Shown: positions 62,386 through 64,000 of the stretch, piece after piece
Numbering within the stretch: the stretch's first letter is position 1
How the letters are laid out: the number at the start of each line of letters is the position of its first letter
From: Amycolatopsis sp. WAC 01376
GTDB taxonomy: Bacteria > Actinomycetota > Actinomycetes > Mycobacteriales > Pseudonocardiaceae
NCBI RefSeq assembly: GCF_003947415.1
Contig: NZ_QHKL01000006.1
Location: forward strand, 726,698-790,697
Length of the DNA: 64,000 bases
Reading direction: 5' to 3'
Notes under the pieces: generated by a model
Seen by the model: the letters and a program-made list of their open reading frames with translations, nothing else
Told to the model about the DNA's origin: nothing
The model's database searches: none
Translations under genes and position numbers: made by a program

Positions 62386-63660
62386 GTGAGCGAGCACATC
62401 CTTGACGAGCTGACCTGGCGCGGCCTGATCGCGCAATCCACCGACACCGACGCACTGCGGCGAGACCTCGACCAAGGACCCCTCACGCTCTATTGCGGAT
62501 TCGACCCGACCGCGCCGAGCCTGCACGCCGGCAACCTGGTCCCGCTGCTGATGCTCTCGCGCTTCCAGCGCGCCGGCCACCGGCCGATCGTGCTGGCGGG
62601 CGTCGCCACCGGGATGATCGGCGACCCGCGCGACACCGGTGAGCGCACCCTGAACACGGTGGACACCGTCTCCGAGTGGGCCGACCGGATCCGCGGCCAG
62701 CTGGAGCGCTTCGTCGACTTCGACGACTCGCCGACCGGCGCGGTCATCGAGAACAACCTGAACTGGACCGCGAAGCAGAGCGTGGTCGAGTTCCTGCGCG
62801 ACGTCGGCAAGCACTTCCCGGTCAACATGATGCTGAACCGGGAGACGGTGAAGCGCCGCCTCGAAACCGACGGCATCTCCTACACCGAGTTCAGCTACCT
62901 GCTCCTGCAGTCGCAGGACTACCTGCACCTGTACCGCGAGTACGGCTGCAAGCTGCAGATCGGCGGCTCCGACCAGTGGGGCAACCTCGTCGGCGGTGTC
63001 GACCTGATCCGCCGGACCGACGGCGGGCACACCCACGCGCTGACCGCGCCGCTGGTCACCGACTCCGAGGGACGCAAGTTCGGGAAGTCCACCGGCGGCG
63101 GCAGCGTCTGGCTCGACCCGGAGATGACCTCGCCGTACGCGTGGTTCCAGTACTTCCTGAACGTCGCCGACGCCGACGTCATCCGCTACCTGAAGATGTT
63201 CTCCTTCCTCGGGCAGGAGGAGATCGCGGTGCTGGCCGAGGACACCGAACAGCGCCCCCACCTGCGGTCGGCGCAGCGGAAGCTGGCGGAGGACTTCACG
63301 ACCCTGGTACACGGCGAAGCGGCGACCCGGCAGGTCATCGCCGCGAGCCAGGCGCTGTTCGGCAGGGGAGAGCTGCGTGAGCTCGACTCGCCGACGCTCG
63401 ACGCCGCCATGGCCGAGGTGCCCAACGGCAAGATCGACCCGAACGGGGAGTCGACGATCGTCGACCTGCTGATCGCCGCCGGGCTCGTCGACAGCAAGGG
63501 CGCCGCGCGCCGCACCGTCAAGGAAGGCGGCGCGTACGTCAACAACACGAAGATCGCCGACGAGGAGTGGAAGCCGTCCGCGGCCGACGCTCTGCACGGC
63601 CGCTGGCTCGTGGTCCGCAAGGGCAAGCGCAACGTCGCCGGCGTCCGCGTCGAGGGCTGA
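62386..63660 (+). CDS. tyrS: Tyrosine--tRNA ligase
   Basis: TyrS, 424 residues, class I synthetase charging tRNA-Tyr. The HIGH-like motif is in 'FDPTAPSLHAGNLVPLLML', tyrosine-binding residues in 'LLQSQDYLHLYREYGCKLQIGGSDQWGN' (split here for reference), and the KMSKS equivalent is 'EGRKFGKSTGG'. The C-terminal S4-like RNA-binding domain holds 'STIVDLLIAAGLVDSKGAAR'. GTG start. It immediately precedes the rRNA operon. Confidence 0.98.
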   Translation: MSEHILDELTWRGLIAQSTDTDALRRDLDQGPLTLYCGFDPTAPSLHAGNLVPLLMLSRFQRAGHRPIVLAGVATGMIGDPRDTGERTLNTVDTVSEWADRIRGQLERFVDFDDSPTGAVIENNLNWTAKQSVVEFLRDVGKHFPVNMMLNRETVKRRLETDGISYTEFSYLLLQSQDYLHLYREYGCKLQIGGSDQWGNLVGGVDLIRRTDGGHTHALTAPLVTDSEGRKFGKSTGGGSVWLDPEMTSPYAWFQYFLNVADADVIRYLKMFSFLGQEEIAVLAEDTEQRPHLRSAQRKLAEDFTTLVHGEAATRQVIAASQALFGRGELRELDSPTLDAAMAEVPNGKIDPNGESTIVDLLIAAGLVDSKGAARRTVKEGGAYVNNTKIADEEWKPSAADALHGRWLVVRKGKRNVAGVRVEG

Positions 63661-63670
63661 TCGCGGCCCC

Positions 63671-63731
63671 GGCCCGAAACAGGGGCCTTGACCTGCGGAA
63701 ACGCAGTTAAGGTACCCCCCTGTTTCGGGCC
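63671..63731. terminator. Nested stem-loop between tyrS and the rRNA operon
   Basis: GGCCCGAAACAGGGG (63671-63685) pairs with CCCCTGTTTCGGGCC (63717-63731). Inside, CTGCG-GAAA-CGCAG (63693-63706) makes a second stem with a GNRA loop, and CCTT/AAGG pairs outside it. It likely ends tyrS transcription; TTGACC at 63688 may also be part of an rRNA promoter. Confidence 0.8.
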
Positions 63732-64000
63732 CCTGCGGGCCATGTAAAGTTCTCCAAGTCGCCAGGGAAACCGGGTGGCCGCGGGACACGAACCAAGCTC
63801 TCACCTCAAGGTGATTGAGTGGGTGTCTCACCAAAAACTGCTAGGAATGACTGCTTCGGATAAGGCCGCGTGTGTGGTGCGATTCGGGGTGTGTTGCTTG
63901 AGAACTCAACAGTGTGCTAGTGAACTAAGCCAGTAGAGCTTATGTATTTGAACCTCGTTTGAGGTTCCTTTGAGAGCAAGAAAATTTGCCTCGATTGAAT
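63732..64000 (+). promoter_or_regulatory. rRNA operon leader with boxA-like antitermination region
   Basis: No protein gene. TAAAGT at 63745-63750 is a likely -10. At 63892-63918, TGTTGCTTGAGAACTCAACA and the bases after it match the conserved leader motif before actinobacterial 16S genes, which includes the palindrome TTGAGAACTCAA (63898-63909). The 16S rRNA itself begins outside the window. Confidence 0.8.

Noticed and set aside
63892..64000. 16S rRNA gene at the right edge
   Set aside because: Only the leader with the boxA-like region is present; the typical 16S 5' end is not reached.

Overview
The window is high-GC actinobacterial chromosome, most likely from the Pseudonocardiaceae and probably Amycolatopsis (an inference from protein style, GTG/ATG starts, hairpin repeats and gene order, not from a database hit). 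The backbone runs in the order known from Mycobacterium tuberculosis: glyoxalase-II-like hydrolase and uvrA, then infC-rpmI-rplT-trmH, pheS-pheT, argC-J-B-D-F-R-(argG position)-argH, mpg and tyrS. It ends in the leader of a ribosomal RNA operon whose 16S gene starts beyond the right edge. Accessory blocks sit between these housekeeping groups.

Bases 1-959 carry the 5' part of a minus-strand gene with visibly lower GC than the rest and a HEPN-type RNP-HAH motif; it runs off the left edge. 1.1-6.1 kb holds the hydrolase, an acyltransferase and uvrA. From 6.1 to 35.5 kb lies a long accessory stretch: a lipoprotein, an ECF sigma/anti-sigma/SRPBCC operon with a nitrilase after it, an MFS exporter divergent from an HxlR regulator, dctA divergent from a CitA/CitB-like two-component pair, a MerR regulator with its quinone reductase, and secreted proteins (snapalysin, beta-helix, beta-propeller).

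The centre of that stretch (20.8-33.8 kb) is a catabolic supercluster. The minus strand carries a GH20 hexosaminidase, a sugar ABC importer without its ATPase, a Tat-exported lactonase, GntP, D-aminoacylase and a D-serine-type deaminase. A divergent operon carries a KDG-type kinase, an IclR regulator and RidA. The genes make a plausible route for using amino-sugar and N-acyl-D-amino-acid material such as wall debris: import, deacylation, deamination with 2-aminoacrylate clean-up by RidA, and sugar-acid phosphorylation. An ACC-deaminase-like gene with a GntR regulator follows.

36.0-42.3 kb is translation machinery. Its oddities are an ATC start for infC, an apparent CTG start for the methyltransferase, a possible 13-residue leader peptide before pheS and an acidic insertion in PheT. 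42.3-49.9 kb is an insertion between pheT and argC with a large STAND NTPase/TPR protein, an AlkD-like protein, a secreted tripeptidyl-peptidase-like hydrolase, a small SANT-like HTH protein and a WYL regulator. The arginine operon (50.0-57.6 kb) is tightly overlapped and starts from a promoter with an ArgR-like site that predicts a leaderless argC. In place of argG it has only a 117-residue, in-frame, multiply deleted remnant of the ArgG C-terminal domain.

57.6-62.4 kb has two TetR systems, one with two copies of a perfect TTGAGCGATCGCTCAA operator, and then mpg and tyrS. Across the window a family of long near-perfect intergenic palindromes recurs, mostly between convergent genes. Their arms are often palindromic themselves.
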